In this document: one piece after another, positions 27,209-39,563 of the stretch | Layout of the letters: each line of letters starts with the position of its first letter | How positions within the stretch are numbered: the stretch's first letter is position 1 | DNA from: Vibrio penaeicida | GTDB taxonomy: Bacteria; Pseudomonadota; Gammaproteobacteria; Enterobacterales; Vibrionaceae | Direction: 5' to 3' | NCBI RefSeq assembly: GCF_002933855.1 | Contig: NZ_BFAQ01000011.1 | Coordinates: 61,442-125,441 of the forward strand | DNA length: 64,000 nt | Notes under the pieces: generated by a model | Database searches by the model: none | Told to the model about the DNA's origin: nothing | The model's input: only the letters and a program-made list of their open reading frames with translations | Position numbers and translations under genes: made by a program

Positions 27209-28402
27209 ATGATTAATAGAATAGCCAGTTTCCACAACTATCAAACAGTGCAGAATGACCTTCAGCGTCAAGAGCTGAAAGTTCACAACAACCACGCCCA
27301 ATTGGCATCGGGTAAAAAATTGCTGAACGCTGCAGATAATCCATTAGCTGCGCACTATGTACAAGGTATAACCCAGCAGACAGAAGAATTACGTCAGTAC
27401 ATGGATTCTATTGTGCTGATTCGTAACCGTCTTGAACACCAAGAGGTGATCATTGCCAATGCCGAGCAACATGCTGATGATGCTAAGCGTTCAGTTATGG
27501 AAATGATTAATGGTGCTCTTTCTCCTGAAGATCGTGCAGCGAAAGCACGTGAACTGGAAGAAATGGCGCTAAATATGCTCAATCTTGTTAATACTCAAGA
27601 CGAGTCTGGTAACTACATATTTGCTGGGACCAAACCGAAAAACCAACCGTTTTTTAAAGATCACAGTGGGGATGTCTCTTATGTTGGGGATACCTATCAC
27701 CGTAATATGAAAATTGCGAATGGTCTTGAAATTTCGGTGAGCGATCCGGGTAACAAAGTCTTCATGGAAATTGATAACCCTATAGGCGACTACGATCCAC
27801 AGTATAACCTTCAGGTCGCGTCTGAATTGCTTGTCGAAAGTGCAACGAATTATGACGCCTCTGACACTTCCAATTACAACATTACGTTTGTTGATATGGG
27901 AGATGGGAGTTTTGGTTATCAACTAGAAAAAGACGGGTCTGTTGTTAAGTCGGATACCTACGATCATAAAGTGGGCATCCAGCATGAAGATTTGCAAATT
28001 CGATTCAAAGGTCGAATTACCCCTGGAGACAGTATTGCTTTCGAGCCTAAGAAAACATTCAGCATTTTTGAGACTTTTCAAAAAGCACAAGAATATTCTC
28101 AACGTTCGGTTGCAGATTCAAACGGTACGGCAGAACTCCACCAAGTAACGGAAGAGTTCCATAAGGCCTTTGTTCACATCAATACGGTTCGTACCGATTT
28201 GGGCTCGCGCTTAAATACGCTGGACATTCAGGAACAACAGCATGATGACTTCAAGCTTTCTATGGCGAAGTCTAAAAGCAATTTTGAAGATCTTGATTAT
28301 GCTCAGGCAGTAATCGAGTTCAACGAAAATTCATTAGCATTAAAAGCATCCCAACAAGCTTTCGGTAAAGTGAAAGACTTGACCCTGTTTAATTACATTT
28401 AA
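27209..28402 (+). CDS. flgL: FlgL, hook-filament junction protein 3
   Basis: The 397-residue junction protein has flagellin-like ends: INRIASFHNYQTVQNDLQRQ with LASGKKLLNAADNPLAAHYV, and C-terminal ALKASQQAFGKVKDLTLFNY. It follows flgK directly. It is the last gene before the flagellin. Confidence 0.96.
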   Translation: MINRIASFHNYQTVQNDLQRQELKVHNNHAQLASGKKLLNAADNPLAAHYVQGITQQTEELRQYMDSIVLIRNRLEHQEVIIANAEQHADDAKRSVMEMINGALSPEDRAAKARELEEMALNMLNLVNTQDESGNYIFAGTKPKNQPFFKDHSGDVSYVGDTYHRNMKIANGLEISVSDPGNKVFMEIDNPIGDYDPQYNLQVASELLVESATNYDASDTSNYNITFVDMGDGSFGYQLEKDGSVVKSDTYDHKVGIQHEDLQIRFKGRITPGDSIAFEPKKTFSIFETFQKAQEYSQRSVADSNGTAELHQVTEEFHKAFVHINTVRTDLGSRLNTLDIQEQQHDDFKLSMAKSKSNFEDLDYAQAVIEFNENSLALKASQQAFGKVKDLTLFNYI

Positions 28403-28818
28403 ACTCTGTTCGCAAACTTATGCCTTATGCGCTCTGCCTTAAGTGCCCAGTTTGCCCCTTAGAGGAAAAGGTAAAAGATTGCCGCTAAAGCCATTTGGTG
28501 CGGTAAACAGTCGTAAAGGGATTCACTACTTCAGTGTTGATATAATGATTTTTAAGATGAAAAGAAAGATCGTGAATTTAGTTTTAATCTAACTTATTAA
28601 AAAATAGGGTAAATAAAATTTAATTCACATTGATGGTAAGGTTGTTGAAAAGTTGGCACACAAGTTGAATGTATTAATGTAACGAAACAACTTAGGTGCA
28701 GTTAGAAGTTCACCGTTAATAAGTTGGACTTCTAAAAGTAACTTTCGGTCAGTGCTTATCCAATAAAGTATTAACTGACCGGTTCGCAGAGAAAGCGAAC
28801 TCAACAGGAGAGCAAACT
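28403..28818 (+). other. flgL-flagellin intergenic region
   Basis: The 416-bp region holds no supported ORF. The only element I can name is the sigma-54-like promoter at 28654-28669. The first 120 bp are richer in GC than the rest and contain no clear T-tailed hairpin. Confidence 0.5.
28654..28669 (+). promoter_or_regulatory. Sigma-54-like promoter of the flagellin gene
   Basis: TGGCACACAAGTTGAA has a perfect -24 box, but the -12 reads TTGA instead of TTGC. It lies about 150 bp before the flagellin ATG, so a long leader would follow. Confidence 0.65.
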
Positions 28819-29964
28819 ATGGCTGTAACAGTGAGCACTAACGTTTCCGCAATGACGGCACAACGTTACCTAAATAAGTCGACCAACGACCTTAACACAT
28901 CGATGGAGCGTCTATCGTCAGGGCACAAAATCAATAGTGCAAAAGATGATGCAGCTGGCTTGCAAATCTCCAACCGATTGACAGCACAGTCTCGTGGTCT
29001 AGATGTAGCGATGAGAAACGCTAACGATGGTATCTCGATTGCTCAAACCGCAGAAGGTGCGATGAACGAATCAACCAATGTTCTGCAACGTATGCGAGAC
29101 CTTGCGATTCAGTCTGCCAATGGTTCGAACTCCGATGCAGACCGCAGAGCTATCAACGAAGAAGCGATTGCGCTGCAGGATGAACTTAACCGTATTGCTG
29201 AAACCACATCATTTGGTGGGCGTCGACTACTTAATGGCTCATTTGGTGATGCTGCATTCCAGATTGGTGCTAACTCCGGTGAAGCGATGATCATGGCACT
29301 GACAAGTATTCGGGCTGATGATACACGAATGGGCGGCAGCACCTTTGTTGCACCACCAGAAAGTGCCAAAGGCACAGATTGGGGGGTTCCTGCGGACAAA
29401 TTAGATATCAAGTTTGAGTTCACAACAAAGGCTGGTGAAGCACAAGTTATCGAGATATCAGCGAATGCTGGTGACGATATCGAAGAACTGGCGACATACA
29501 TTAACGGTCAGTCGGACATGATTAATGCCTCGGTCAGTGAAAACGGTCAAATGCAGGTATTTGTCGCTGAGCCACACTTAGAAGGTGACTTGACCATCTC
29601 TGGTACGTTAGCTGGTGAAGTTGGACTGACAGGTGGGCCTGGCTTACAAACTACGGTTCAAGATTTAGATCTTAGAACAGTGGCGGGCTCTCAAAACGCA
29701 ATTAGCGTAGTGGATGCTGCACTCAAATATATTGATAGCCAACGTGCTGATTTAGGTGCGAAACAGAACCGACTCAGTCACAGTATCAATAACTTAGCGA
29801 ACGTACGTGAGAATGTGGATGCTTCCAACAGCCGTATCAAAGATACAGACTGGGCGAAAGAAACCACAGAACTTACGAAATCACAGATTTTGCAACAGGC
29901 AGGTACTTCCATTCTTGCTCAAGCAAAACAGTTGCCAAACTCAGCAATGCAATTACTTCAATAG
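28819..29964 (+). CDS. flaC: Polar flagellin (flaC position)
   Basis: The 381-residue filament subunit has conserved D0/D1 ends: [40 protein letters not shown], and C-terminal [20 protein letters not shown] with [16 protein letters not shown]. Its place directly after flgL corresponds to flaC in other vibrios, which often carry two more flagellin genes (flaD, flaE) after it. Here only one is found before the pts genes. The ATG follows AACAGGAGAGCAAACT. The exact paralogue name rests on position only. Confidence 0.88.
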   Translation: MAVTVSTNVSAMTAQRYLNKSTNDLNTSMERLSSGHKINSAKDDAAGLQISNRLTAQSRGLDVAMRNANDGISIAQTAEGAMNESTNVLQRMRDLAIQSANGSNSDADRRAINEEAIALQDELNRIAETTSFGGRRLLNGSFGDAAFQIGANSGEAMIMALTSIRADDTRMGGSTFVAPPESAKGTDWGVPADKLDIKFEFTTKAGEAQVIEISANAGDDIEELATYINGQSDMINASVSENGQMQVFVAEPHLEGDLTISGTLAGEVGLTGGPGLQTTVQDLDLRTVAGSQNAISVVDAALKYIDSQRADLGAKQNRLSHSINNLANVRENVDASNSRIKDTDWAKETTELTKSQILQQAGTSILAQAKQLPNSAMQLLQ

Positions 29965-30445
29965 TAATGCACGTCATCGCCTGGACAGACGTGGACTGGC
30001 GAATGGCGAAGCTAAGTTAGCAAGCGCGGAAGGTACAAAAAACAGGACGCTCTCTCATCTCTCACCTGCGGAATGTTTATTAATTTGTATTGGATGCACC
30101 TGGCTAGTTAGGGATATGTTTCATTTCTCTGATCTCCGCATGACTCTGACTAGTAACAGCCCCGGTTCTCTCAAAGGAAAAGGGGCTTTTTTCTTGCCTG
30201 AAGAAAATTATTCCTTCACTTTTTAGCCTCATAAATACAAATGGATTTATGAAACAAAGATTCTAGTCTGAGTATCGCTTAGATGACCTTATAGTATTTC
30301 TAGTCTATTGATTTCCCTATCGAGCTTATCTGGGAGAATTAATTGCTTGAAATAGGTAGTTATTTGGATTGATGCAACCAAGCGAATTCAGACGAAGGTA
30401 ATGGTAAAAGTGCTCACTGGTAAAAGTGTAATATTGAAGTGAAAA
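29965..30445 (+). other. Intergenic region after flagellin
   Basis: It contains the flagellin terminator at 30158-30192. The rest, including 29965-30150 which reads open in one frame (part of an ORF overlapping the flagellin end), shows no coding signature, so I call no gene. Confidence 0.5.
30158..30192 (+). terminator. Terminator of flagellin gene
   Basis: AGCCCC pairs with GGGGCT across a long loop, followed by six T's. Confidence 0.75.
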
Positions 30446-30446
30446 C

Positions 30447-30475
30447 AAAAAACGCTGCCCGAGGGCAGCGTTTTT
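30447..30475 (-). terminator. Terminator of pts operon
   Basis: AACGCTGCCC and GGGCAGCGTT form a strong stem with A/T runs on both sides, placed after the crr stop on the minus strand. Confidence 0.92.
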
Positions 30476-30499
30476 AAAGCGATGGTATAACTAAGAAGA

Positions 30500-31009
30500 T
30501 TACTTAGTTACACGAAGTACTGTCGTTTCACCAACAGATACCGCGCCAGAAAGTTTGTTCAGCTCTTTGATTTCGTCCATGTTAGAAATAACAACAGGCG
30601 TTAGAGTTGATTTCGCTTTCTCTTCTAGAAGTGCAAGATCGAATTCGATAACAGTATCACCAGCTTTTACTGTTTGACCTTCTTCAGCGATGCGAGTGAA
30701 GCCTTCACCTTTCAGTTCAACAGTATCAATACCGAAGTGTACAAACAGCTCTACGCCGTCGTCAGACTCGATAGAGAATGCGTGGTTAGTTTCAAAGATT
30801 TTACCGATAGTACCGTTTACTGGAGCAACCATCTTGTCGCCAGATGGTTTGATTGCGATACCGTCACCAACGATTTTTTCAGCGAATACTACATCTGGCA
30901 CGTCTTCGATGTTTACGATTTCGCCAGATAGAGGTGCGATGATTTCAATTGCACCAGCGTCAGCACTGTCGTCAGAAACCAGCTTCTTCAGTTTGTCAAA
31001 CAGACCCAT
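30500..31009 (-). CDS. crr: PTS glucose-specific EIIA (Crr)
   Basis: Cytoplasmic 169-residue phosphocarrier that passes phosphate from HPr to EIIBC-Glc and controls adenylate cyclase and permeases. The active His91 lies in [16 protein letters not shown], and the second histidine His76 in TNHAFS. It is 40 bp downstream of ptsI and is the last gene of ptsHI-crr. Confidence 0.97.
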   Translation of the reverse strand: MGLFDKLKKLVSDDSADAGAIEIIAPLSGEIVNIEDVPDVVFAEKIVGDGIAIKPSGDKMVAPVNGTIGKIFETNHAFSIESDDGVELFVHFGIDTVELKGEGFTRIAEEGQTVKAGDTVIEFDLALLEEKAKSTLTPVVISNMDEIKELNKLSGAVSVGETTVLRVTK

Positions 31010-31049
31010 GTCATGCTCCTAAACGTTAATTTTATTCTGTTGAATTATA

Positions 31050-32777
31050 TTAGCAGTTTGTTTTTTCTGCGATAAATTTTTCTACGTGTGCTTCAATCTC
31101 TGCAGCTGTTGGCATTTGAAGAGCTTCTTCTGCCATAGCTTTAACTTCTTCGAAGTTCGCGTTACGAATCACTTTCTTCACTTTTGGAATAGAGATACCG
31201 CTCATGCTGAATTCATCTAGACCCATGCCCAGAAGAAGAAGCGTGGCGCGTTCGTCACCAGCAAGCTCACCACACATACCAGTCCACTTACCTTCTGCAT
31301 GAGAAGCGTCAATCACTTGCTTGATTACTGTTAATACAGCAGGTGATAGTGGGTTGTATAGATGAGAGATTAACTCATTACCACGGTCTACTGCTAGAGT
31401 ATACTGAGTTAAGTCGTTAGTACCAATACTAAAGAATGATACTTCTTTCGCTAAGTGGTGAGCAATTGCCGCTGCTGCTGGTGTTTCAACCATTACACCG
31501 ATTTCGATGTTTTCGTCGAACGCTAGACCTTCAGAGCGCAGTTCCACTTTGTATTCTTCAATTGCCGCTTTAAGCTCGCGAATTTCTTCAACAGAAATGA
31601 TCATTGGGAACATGATGCGTAGCTTACCGTGAGCAGAAGCACGTAGAATGCCACGTAGCTGGTCACGTAGGATTTCACGGCGGTCCAAGCTGATACGAAC
31701 TGCACGCCAACCTAGGAATGGGTTCATTTCTTTTGGTAGATCCATGTATGGCAGATCTTTATCGCCACCGATATCCATTGTACGGATGATTACGGATTCA
31801 CCATGCATCGCTTCCGCGACGTCTTTGTAAGCTTGGTACTGCTCTTCTTCAGTCGGAAGCGCATCACGATCCATAAACAGGAATTCTGTGCGGTACAGAC
31901 CAACACCTTCACCGCCGTTGCGGTTGATGCCATCACAGTCTTTTACTGTACCGATGTTGCCGCAAACTTCGACGTTGTGTCCGTCTAAAGTTGTTGCTGG
32001 CAGATCTTTTAGCTTTGCAAGCTCTTCTTTTTCCGCTAGGAAAGCATCACGGATTGATTGTGCTTCAGACATTTCAGCGTCTGTAGGATTTACGATAACT
32101 TTGTTGTTCATCGCATCCAGAATCAGCATGTCGCCGTTTTTAATTTGCTTGGTGATGTCGTTCGTACCAACAATCGCTGGAAGCTCAAGAGAACGAGCCA
32201 TGATAGATGTGTGTGATGTACGACCACCGATGTCACAAGCGAAACCAAGAACGTAATCTAGATTGATTTGCGCAGTCTCTGATGGAGTCAGATCGTATGC
32301 AACAAGAATAACTTCTTCATCAATATCACTTAGAGAGACGATGTTGATACCAAGTGCATTTTTAACAAAACGCGAACCAATGTCACGGATGTCTGTCGCA
32401 CGTTCTTTTAGGTATTCATCATCTAGTGACTCAAGGGCAGTGGCTTGCTCTTCAATCACAGAGTAAATAGCGTTGTCTGCTGAAAGCTTATCGTTTTTGA
32501 TCAGTGCTAAAATTTCTTCTTCTAGCTCTTCATCTTCAAGAAGCATGATGTGACCTTCGAAGATCGCTTCTTTCTCTTCACCGAATGTTTCAAGTGCTTT
32601 CTGCTTGATAATTTCAAGTTGGTGGGAAGATTTGTTACGAGCGTCGTAAAAGCATTGTACTTCTGCTTCTACTTGATCGTCGGTGATGGTGTTTGTGTTT
32701 AGGACAATTTCATCTTCTTGAAGAAGCAGTGCTTTGCCAAAAGCAATACCAGGAGATGCCAGGATGCCTGAAATCAT
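31050..32777 (-). CDS. ptsI: PTS enzyme I
   Basis: Cytoplasmic PEP-protein phosphotransferase of 575 residues that starts the PTS relay by phosphorylating HPr. The active His189 is in [20 protein letters not shown]. The C-terminal PEP-binding domain has [22 protein letters not shown] [16 protein letters not shown] and the Cys in [13 protein letters not shown]. The length is standard. It follows ptsH after a gap that holds a hairpin. Confidence 0.98.
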   Translation of the reverse strand: MISGILASPGIAFGKALLLQEDEIVLNTNTITDDQVEAEVQCFYDARNKSSHQLEIIKQKALETFGEEKEAIFEGHIMLLEDEELEEEILALIKNDKLSADNAIYSVIEEQATALESLDDEYLKERATDIRDIGSRFVKNALGINIVSLSDIDEEVILVAYDLTPSETAQINLDYVLGFACDIGGRTSHTSIMARSLELPAIVGTNDITKQIKNGDMLILDAMNNKVIVNPTDAEMSEAQSIRDAFLAEKEELAKLKDLPATTLDGHNVEVCGNIGTVKDCDGINRNGGEGVGLYRTEFLFMDRDALPTEEEQYQAYKDVAEAMHGESVIIRTMDIGGDKDLPYMDLPKEMNPFLGWRAVRISLDRREILRDQLRGILRASAHGKLRIMFPMIISVEEIRELKAAIEEYKVELRSEGLAFDENIEIGVMVETPAAAAIAHHLAKEVSFFSIGTNDLTQYTLAVDRGNELISHLYNPLSPAVLTVIKQVIDASHAEGKWTGMCGELAGDERATLLLLGMGLDEFSMSGISIPKVKKVIRNANFEEVKAMAEEALQMPTAAEIEAHVEKFIAEKTNC

Positions 32778-32870
32778 AGCCTTACCTTAAGTTGGTCAAC
32801 AATAAACGGGAAAATGTTTGACTAAAATGCTAACGAGTAGTTGTAGCGTAAAAAGACTTCATATTCAAAT

Positions 32871-32900
32871 AAAGCCATTTTGTGTTAACAAAATGGCTTT
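32871..32900 (-). terminator. Hairpin between ptsH and ptsI (partial terminator or processing site)
   Basis: AAAGCCATTTTG pairs with CAAAATGGCTTT around a short loop at 32871-32900. On the minus strand it is followed by ATTTG, a weak T-tract. It would lower ptsI relative to ptsH expression or stabilise the ptsH message. Confidence 0.6.
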
Positions 32901-32916
32901 AATAAGATCTTTCTAA

Positions 32917-33174
32917 TTAGTGAAGTTGGTCCATAAGAGCAACTAGGTGGTCTACTGCGTTTTGAGCTTGTGGGCCTTCAGCAGAGATAGTAACAACAGT
33001 ACCTTTCACCAAACCTAGAGTTTGCAATTTGAACAGACTCTTTGCACTTGCACTTTTACCGTTAGAAGTAACAGTGATGTCAGCATCAAAGCCTTTTGCT
33101 TCTTTAACGAACTGAGCCGCTGGACGAGTGTGAAGACCGTTTTCTGCAGTGATTTCTACTTGCTTCTGATACAT
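32917..33174 (-). CDS. ptsH: HPr, histidine phosphocarrier protein
   Basis: The 85-residue cytoplasmic phosphocarrier begins [20 protein letters not shown]; the active site is His15. [14 protein letters not shown] stretch includes the conserved Ser46 region. I chose the ATG at 33174, which gives the standard length; an upstream in-frame ATG at 33234 adds 20 residues of no known HPr form. It is first in the ptsHI-crr operon, with cysK upstream behind a terminator. Confidence 0.97.
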   Translation of the reverse strand: MYQKQVEITAENGLHTRPAAQFVKEAKGFDADITVTSNGKSASAKSLFKLQTLGLVKGTVVTISAEGPQAQNAVDHLVALMDQLH

Positions 33175-33413
33175 GTGATATACCCCAATTGATTTATTTT
33201 TGTGTCTGTAGTCGGCAGCGTGTTGAGTATTCATAACCAGTGCTAGTCCAGAGGATATGAAACCGCAAAACCGATATCAGTGTTTTCAACTCGCTTTGCT
33301 TGTATTCATATGATACCGCAAAGTTGAGTGATTCTTTAGTTAGTGCGCTTCTTTTATTTTGAAGCGAAAAATAAAACTGAGGTGATATTACCAAAGGTGA
33401 GGCAGGGATCAAC

Positions 33414-33440
33414 AAAAAAGCCCCTTAACGGGGCTTTTTT
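33414..33440 (-). terminator. Terminator of cysK
   Basis: AAAAAAGCCCC TTAAC GGGGCTTTTTT is a symmetric hairpin with A and T tails, usable in both directions. It lies downstream of cysK. Confidence 0.93.
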
Positions 33441-33478
33441 AGACTAAAAATTGATTTCAACACAGTTTTATTACGTCT

Positions 33479-34447
33479 TTATTGCTGGTTTTCTTTCTCT
33501 GTGAATAGACCTGCAAATAGTGCTGTGCTGAGGTAACGCTCACCAGAGCTCGGAAGAACCGTTACGATAGTTTTCCCTGCAAATTCAGGTAGTTCTGCAA
33601 CACGATTTGCTGCAACAACTGCGGCACCAGAAGAAATACCAGCTAGGATACCTTCCTCTTCCATTAGGCGACGAGCCATCTCAATCGCTTCTTCTGAAGT
33701 AACGGACTCTACACGGTCAATTAATTCTAGATCTAAGTTGCCAGGGATGAATCCAGCACCGATACCTTGAATTTTGTGAGGAGCAGGTTGAATTTCTTCG
33801 CCCGCAAGTGCCTGGGCAATTACTGGAGATTCTGCTGGTTCAACTGCAACTGTGGTGATGGCTTTACCTTTTTCACCTTTAATGAAACGGCTAGTACCTG
33901 TTAGCGTGCCACCAGTACCTACACCAGATACAAATACATCAATCTCGCCGTCGGTTGCTTCCCAAAGCTCTGGTCCAGTTGTTTTTTCATGGATTGCTGG
34001 GTTAGCTGGGTTATTAAACTGCTGAAGAAGCAGGTATTTCTCAGGGTTGCTAGCAACAATTTCTTCAGCTTTAGCAATAGCACCTTTCATACCTTTGGCC
34101 GCTTCAGTTAGCTCAAGGTTTGCACCCAAAGCTTTAAGCAGTTTACGGCGCTCAAGACTCATTGACTCAGGCATAGTAAGAGTCAGTTTGTAACCACGAG
34201 CTGCTGCTACGAATGCAAGAGCGACACCTGTGTTACCACTCGTAGGCTCTACAAGCTCAACACCAGCTTTTAGAGTGCCAGCTTTTTCAGCTTCCCAGAT
34301 CATGTTTGCGCCAATACGGCATTTAACACTGAAGCTTGGGTTACGTGCTTCAATTTTCGCTAGAACGTTGCCTTTACTTACGCGGTTAAGACGAACAAGT
34401 GGAGTGTTACCAATAGCTTGCGAGTTATCTTCGTAGATTTTGCTCAT
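33479..34447 (-). CDS. cysK: Cysteine synthase A (O-acetylserine sulfhydrylase)
   Basis: PLP enzyme that makes cysteine from O-acetylserine and sulfide. The 322-residue protein has the PLP-binding Lys42 in [11 protein letters not shown], the [12 protein letters not shown] substrate loop and a GTGGTLTG phosphate-binding loop. Length and motifs are CysK rather than CysM. cysZ, a sulfate-uptake gene, lies upstream on the same strand with its own terminator between. Confidence 0.97.
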   Translation of the reverse strand: MSKIYEDNSQAIGNTPLVRLNRVSKGNVLAKIEARNPSFSVKCRIGANMIWEAEKAGTLKAGVELVEPTSGNTGVALAFVAAARGYKLTLTMPESMSLERRKLLKALGANLELTEAAKGMKGAIAKAEEIVASNPEKYLLLQQFNNPANPAIHEKTTGPELWEATDGEIDVFVSGVGTGGTLTGTSRFIKGEKGKAITTVAVEPAESPVIAQALAGEEIQPAPHKIQGIGAGFIPGNLDLELIDRVESVTSEEAIEMARRLMEEEGILAGISSGAAVVAANRVAELPEFAGKTIVTVLPSSGERYLSTALFAGLFTEKENQQ

Positions 34448-34621
34448 GTTGATGTTCCTTCATTACACGGGGTAGGGTGCACAATGCACTCTGTGTTTAT
34501 ACTGATTAAGCATAAAGTGCTAATAATCAACCGAAAAAGAATAAATGGTTATAACTTATAGGGTGGATACGATATGCAATAATCCAATTCTTTGATTGTG
34601 GAAATGGTCAAGCCAAGTAAC

Positions 34622-34646
34622 AAAAAGGCTGACGAGTGTCAGCCTT
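34622..34646 (-). terminator. Terminator of cysZ
   Basis: AAGGCTGAC GAGT GTCAGCCTT forms a stem at 34625-34646, followed by TTTTTG on the minus strand. Confidence 0.88.
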
Positions 34647-34663
34647 AATAATTGCAGAAATCA

Positions 34664-35407
34664 TTATCTCACATACTGTAGACGGTATTTATCAACCCAC
34701 ATTGCAGTAGCACCACAAACTGCTACTGGCATCACAAACAGGTTGAGAATGGGAATCATAGTAAACACAGTCACCATAAACCCGAAGCCATAAGAAGCGG
34801 ATTGATTTTGTTTCAAATCGTTTCTCATGTCCTGAAAGGAGACTTTATGGTTATCGAATGGGTAATCACAATATTGTATTGCCATCATCCAAGCAGAAAA
34901 TAGGAACCAAAGTATCGGCCCTATGGTCTGACCTAACGCCGGGATAAGCAGTAAAATGAAAAGTCCGAGTGCTTTTGGCAAGTAGTACATCAGCTTTCGC
35001 CACTCACGCCCTAGAATACGTGGGACATCTTTGAGTAGTGAAAGTACCGATTGATCACTAAGTTTCTTTCCTGTCAGCTTTGCTTCAAGCTGTTCAGCGA
35101 GTAAACCGTTAAATGGTGCGGCAACGAAATTTGCAATGGTGCTAAACAAATAGGTAAAGGTGGCCAGTATTGCAAGTGCTAGCAAAGGCCAAAGCAGATA
35201 CGATAACCATGAAAGCATATCTGGCAAGTAGCCAAGCCAAGCATCAATCCATTGATTCAGGTTTGAAAACAGTAAATAGATGGCTCCACCAATTAATAAA
35301 ATATTTACTAGAAGAGGCAAAATCACAAAACGTCTGATACCGGGCTGAAATGCGAGCTCAAACCCGTGAAAAAAGTATCCGATGCCACTTCGATTGTTTG
35401 TTGTCAT
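34664..35407 (-). CDS. cysZ: CysZ, sulfate transporter
   Basis: Inner-membrane sulfate permease of 247 residues from the ATG at 35407 ([20 protein letters not shown]). It has four or more hydrophobic segments (about residues 30-50, 65-90, 140-170, 200-225) and the conserved [14 protein letters not shown] and [16 protein letters not shown] ([15 protein letters not shown]) motifs. An ATG at 35494 would add 29 residues, and the repeat at 35449-35468 would fall inside the gene; I prefer the shorter form. It feeds sulfate to cysteine synthesis. Confidence 0.93.
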   Translation of the reverse strand: MTTNNRSGIGYFFHGFELAFQPGIRRFVILPLLVNILLIGGAIYLLFSNLNQWIDAWLGYLPDMLSWLSYLLWPLLALAILATFTYLFSTIANFVAAPFNGLLAEQLEAKLTGKKLSDQSVLSLLKDVPRILGREWRKLMYYLPKALGLFILLLIPALGQTIGPILWFLFSAWMMAIQYCDYPFDNHKVSFQDMRNDLKQNQSASYGFGFMVTVFTMIPILNLFVMPVAVCGATAMWVDKYRLQYVR

Positions 35408-35754
35408 AAATTTGATCTTCCTAGATTGCTCTATCAGGGATTCTAACGTATACCCAAGTAACCTCAAGGAGTTAGCTTGAAAGGTTTTGTTCATGTTTAG
35501 ATTATAAGTCTGACTCGAACGTTTGATGTAACTTGGTATAAAATACGTTATATGAATAGAAGCTGAATTTTATTCATGCCTTATATTTACAGCAAAATAA
35601 AATAAAAGCGTGCAGAAGGTCACGCGATGCTTGTTAGCGTCTACATATATTTATTCAAATTTCTCAGAGACTTTTGGTAAAGTAACACACATAAATGATA
35701 AATAAGCTGCAGCTTGAACACTTATTCAGCGATGCAGAGAACAGAGAGTGAAAA
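35408..35754. other. cysZ-zipA divergent intergenic region with a short repeat
   Basis: It carries TATACCCAAGTAACCTCAAG at 35449-35468, the reverse-orientation form of the repeat at 45777-45796 (exact 20-base match). The remainder is AT-rich and must hold both promoters. I see no further element. Confidence 0.55.
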
Positions 35755-36666
35755 ATGCAGGAATTGCGACTAGTACTTATCATCGTAGGCTTACTTGCCA
35801 TTGCCGCTTTGCTATTCCACGGTTTATGGACAAGTAAAAAAGAAGGTAAAGCCAAGTTTGGTAATAAGCCTCATCGTAAGCTCGGAAATGCAGAGCAAGA
35901 AGAAGAGCCTGATTATGCCGCGACTCGTGCGTTTGCTCCAGAAGATGATTTCGAGATTATTCGCAAGCCACGCAAAGAGCCTGAATTTAACAGCGACGAT
36001 ACCGAAAAAGACACGCCATCTTTTGACCCACTCGTCGACAGCGATGAGCCCTTACCGTCTTTTTCATCCATCGATGATAACGATGTTGCAGCAAAATCTG
36101 ATGTGGAAGAACCTTTAGAGCCTTCTGAAGTCATGGTTTCGGAATCTAGCAAAGACGCCGAGTCTAATGCTCAGGAAGAGGAATTTGTCCAAGTTACAGA
36201 AACCGAAGCTAAAACCCAAGAGCAAGCTAATAAAGAAGTAGAGCCAGAGAAAGAAATGGAAGTACTGGTTTTAAACGTTCACTGCGCTGGCGAAACGCCT
36301 TTTGTTGGAACAAGCCTGTTTGAAAGCATGAAACAGAATGGTTTGCTTTACGGAGAAATGGATATCTTCCACCGTCATGCGGATATGTCTGGAACAGGGA
36401 AGGTTTTGTTTAGTGTCGCGAACATGATGCAACCTGGTACTCTGGCACATGATGATCCAGCAACGTTCGAGACTAAGGGGATCTCCTTCTTTATGACCCT
36501 GCCATGTTTTGGTGAAGCAGATCAAAATTTTAAATTGATGTTGAAAACGGCTCAGCAAATTGCGGATGACTTGGGTGGGAATGTCCTAGATGATCAGCGC
36601 AATTTAATGACACCTGATAGGCTGGATGCATACCGCAAACAGGTCCGTGATTTTTACGACAGCTAG
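35755..36666 (+). CDS. zipA: ZipA, FtsZ-membrane anchor
   Basis: Division protein that tethers FtsZ to the inner membrane. The 303 residues comprise an N-terminal membrane helix (about 5-25, [18 protein letters not shown]), an acidic/charged low-complexity linker (about 30-165), and a C-terminal FtsZ-binding domain with [20 protein letters not shown] and [12 protein letters not shown]. The ATG is at 35755 after GAGAGTGAAAA. It precedes ligA, the usual zipA-ligA arrangement in gammaproteobacteria. Confidence 0.96.
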   Translation: MQELRLVLIIVGLLAIAALLFHGLWTSKKEGKAKFGNKPHRKLGNAEQEEEPDYAATRAFAPEDDFEIIRKPRKEPEFNSDDTEKDTPSFDPLVDSDEPLPSFSSIDDNDVAAKSDVEEPLEPSEVMVSESSKDAESNAQEEEFVQVTETEAKTQEQANKEVEPEKEMEVLVLNVHCAGETPFVGTSLFESMKQNGLLYGEMDIFHRHADMSGTGKVLFSVANMMQPGTLAHDDPATFETKGISFFMTLPCFGEADQNFKLMLKTAQQIADDLGGNVLDDQRNLMTPDRLDAYRKQVRDFYDS

Positions 36667-36692
36667 TGTTGTAATTCACGAGTAACAGATAG

Positions 36693-38765
<2,073 letters not shown>

Positions 38766-39563
38766 CCTAAAAAGAGTTCAATCATAGAATAAGGCGAGCC
38801 AATGAGCTCGCTTTTGTTTTCTACTTTAAAAAGCTTCACGCAGTGGTGACGTTGTTACGATTAGATTAGCGTGTAAGGATCTTCATGCGTTCAACACGAC
38901 TTACTCTTTACTCTGACATATGCGTTGCCATTAAAAATCAGGTAGTTAGCGTTTGATGAGTGTGTTTTTGTAAAAGTTAGTATTTTTTAGGATTTAAGAG
39001 AGAAGTGAAAATAACTCAAAAACCTATGCAACTAACTCTAAAAATATTTGTCTATCAAAATAAGTATTAGCAATAAGATAACTATCTACTAAATATTTAG
39101 TGAGTCTTTTATACACCTTGCCTAACCATTAATTCTCATTGTGAATAAAGATATTAATTGTCAGTGATCACTATCTGATTTTGATATCTAGCACATATTG
39201 ATATTTCTCATTTTCGAGCCACTTCAACTTTCTCTAAATTCGTTCTAATCTAAGTTATTGAAATATATCGATATGGTCTTTATTTCTAAGCTCAAAATTA
39301 ATAACTGTGATTCATATCATTAAGTGGGGAAAAGTTTGCTCTCCTTCATATTTTTTTAGATAAAAAATAAGTTCTCATTGATGTTTTCCACCACGAAGTT
39401 AGTCTTGCTTCTTATGGATACACACTGTGTATGCAGGAGAAAAATCGATAGAGCTAATAGTATTTGGTTCTTCGATAAAATAGGAACATTACCCTTACTC
39501 GCAGCGGCCAACTTAGAGTTAGGGGTAATAAAAACAGCTATATCCATTTTCGGGAGTTTTTCC
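38766..39563 (+). other. Long AT-rich intergenic region upstream of the porin
   Basis: About 800 bp without a supported gene. It begins with a GCGAGC/GCTCGC hairpin and T-run (38794-38816, ligA terminator). It is strongly AT-rich from 38930 on. Perfect palindromes occur at 39088-39101 (ACTAAATATTTAGT), 39163-39172 (AGTGATCACT) and 39266-39275 (ATATCGATAT). TGTGATTCATATCATT at 39306-39321 resembles a CRP site. The -10/-35 of the porin cannot be fixed by eye. Confidence 0.6.

Noticed and set aside
28490..28530. Sigma-28-like TAAAG plus GCGGTAAA before the flagellin
   Set aside because: The spacing is about 5 bp too short for sigma-28; the sigma-54 -24 box downstream fits better.
29807..30226. 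A 139-codon ORF across the flagellin end
   Set aside because: Its first half overlaps the conserved flagellin C-terminus out of frame, and the rest runs through the terminator.
39378..39563. N-terminal extension of the porin
   Set aside because: It would put 62 residues before a perfect signal peptide; the ATG at 39564 has its own GGGAG site.
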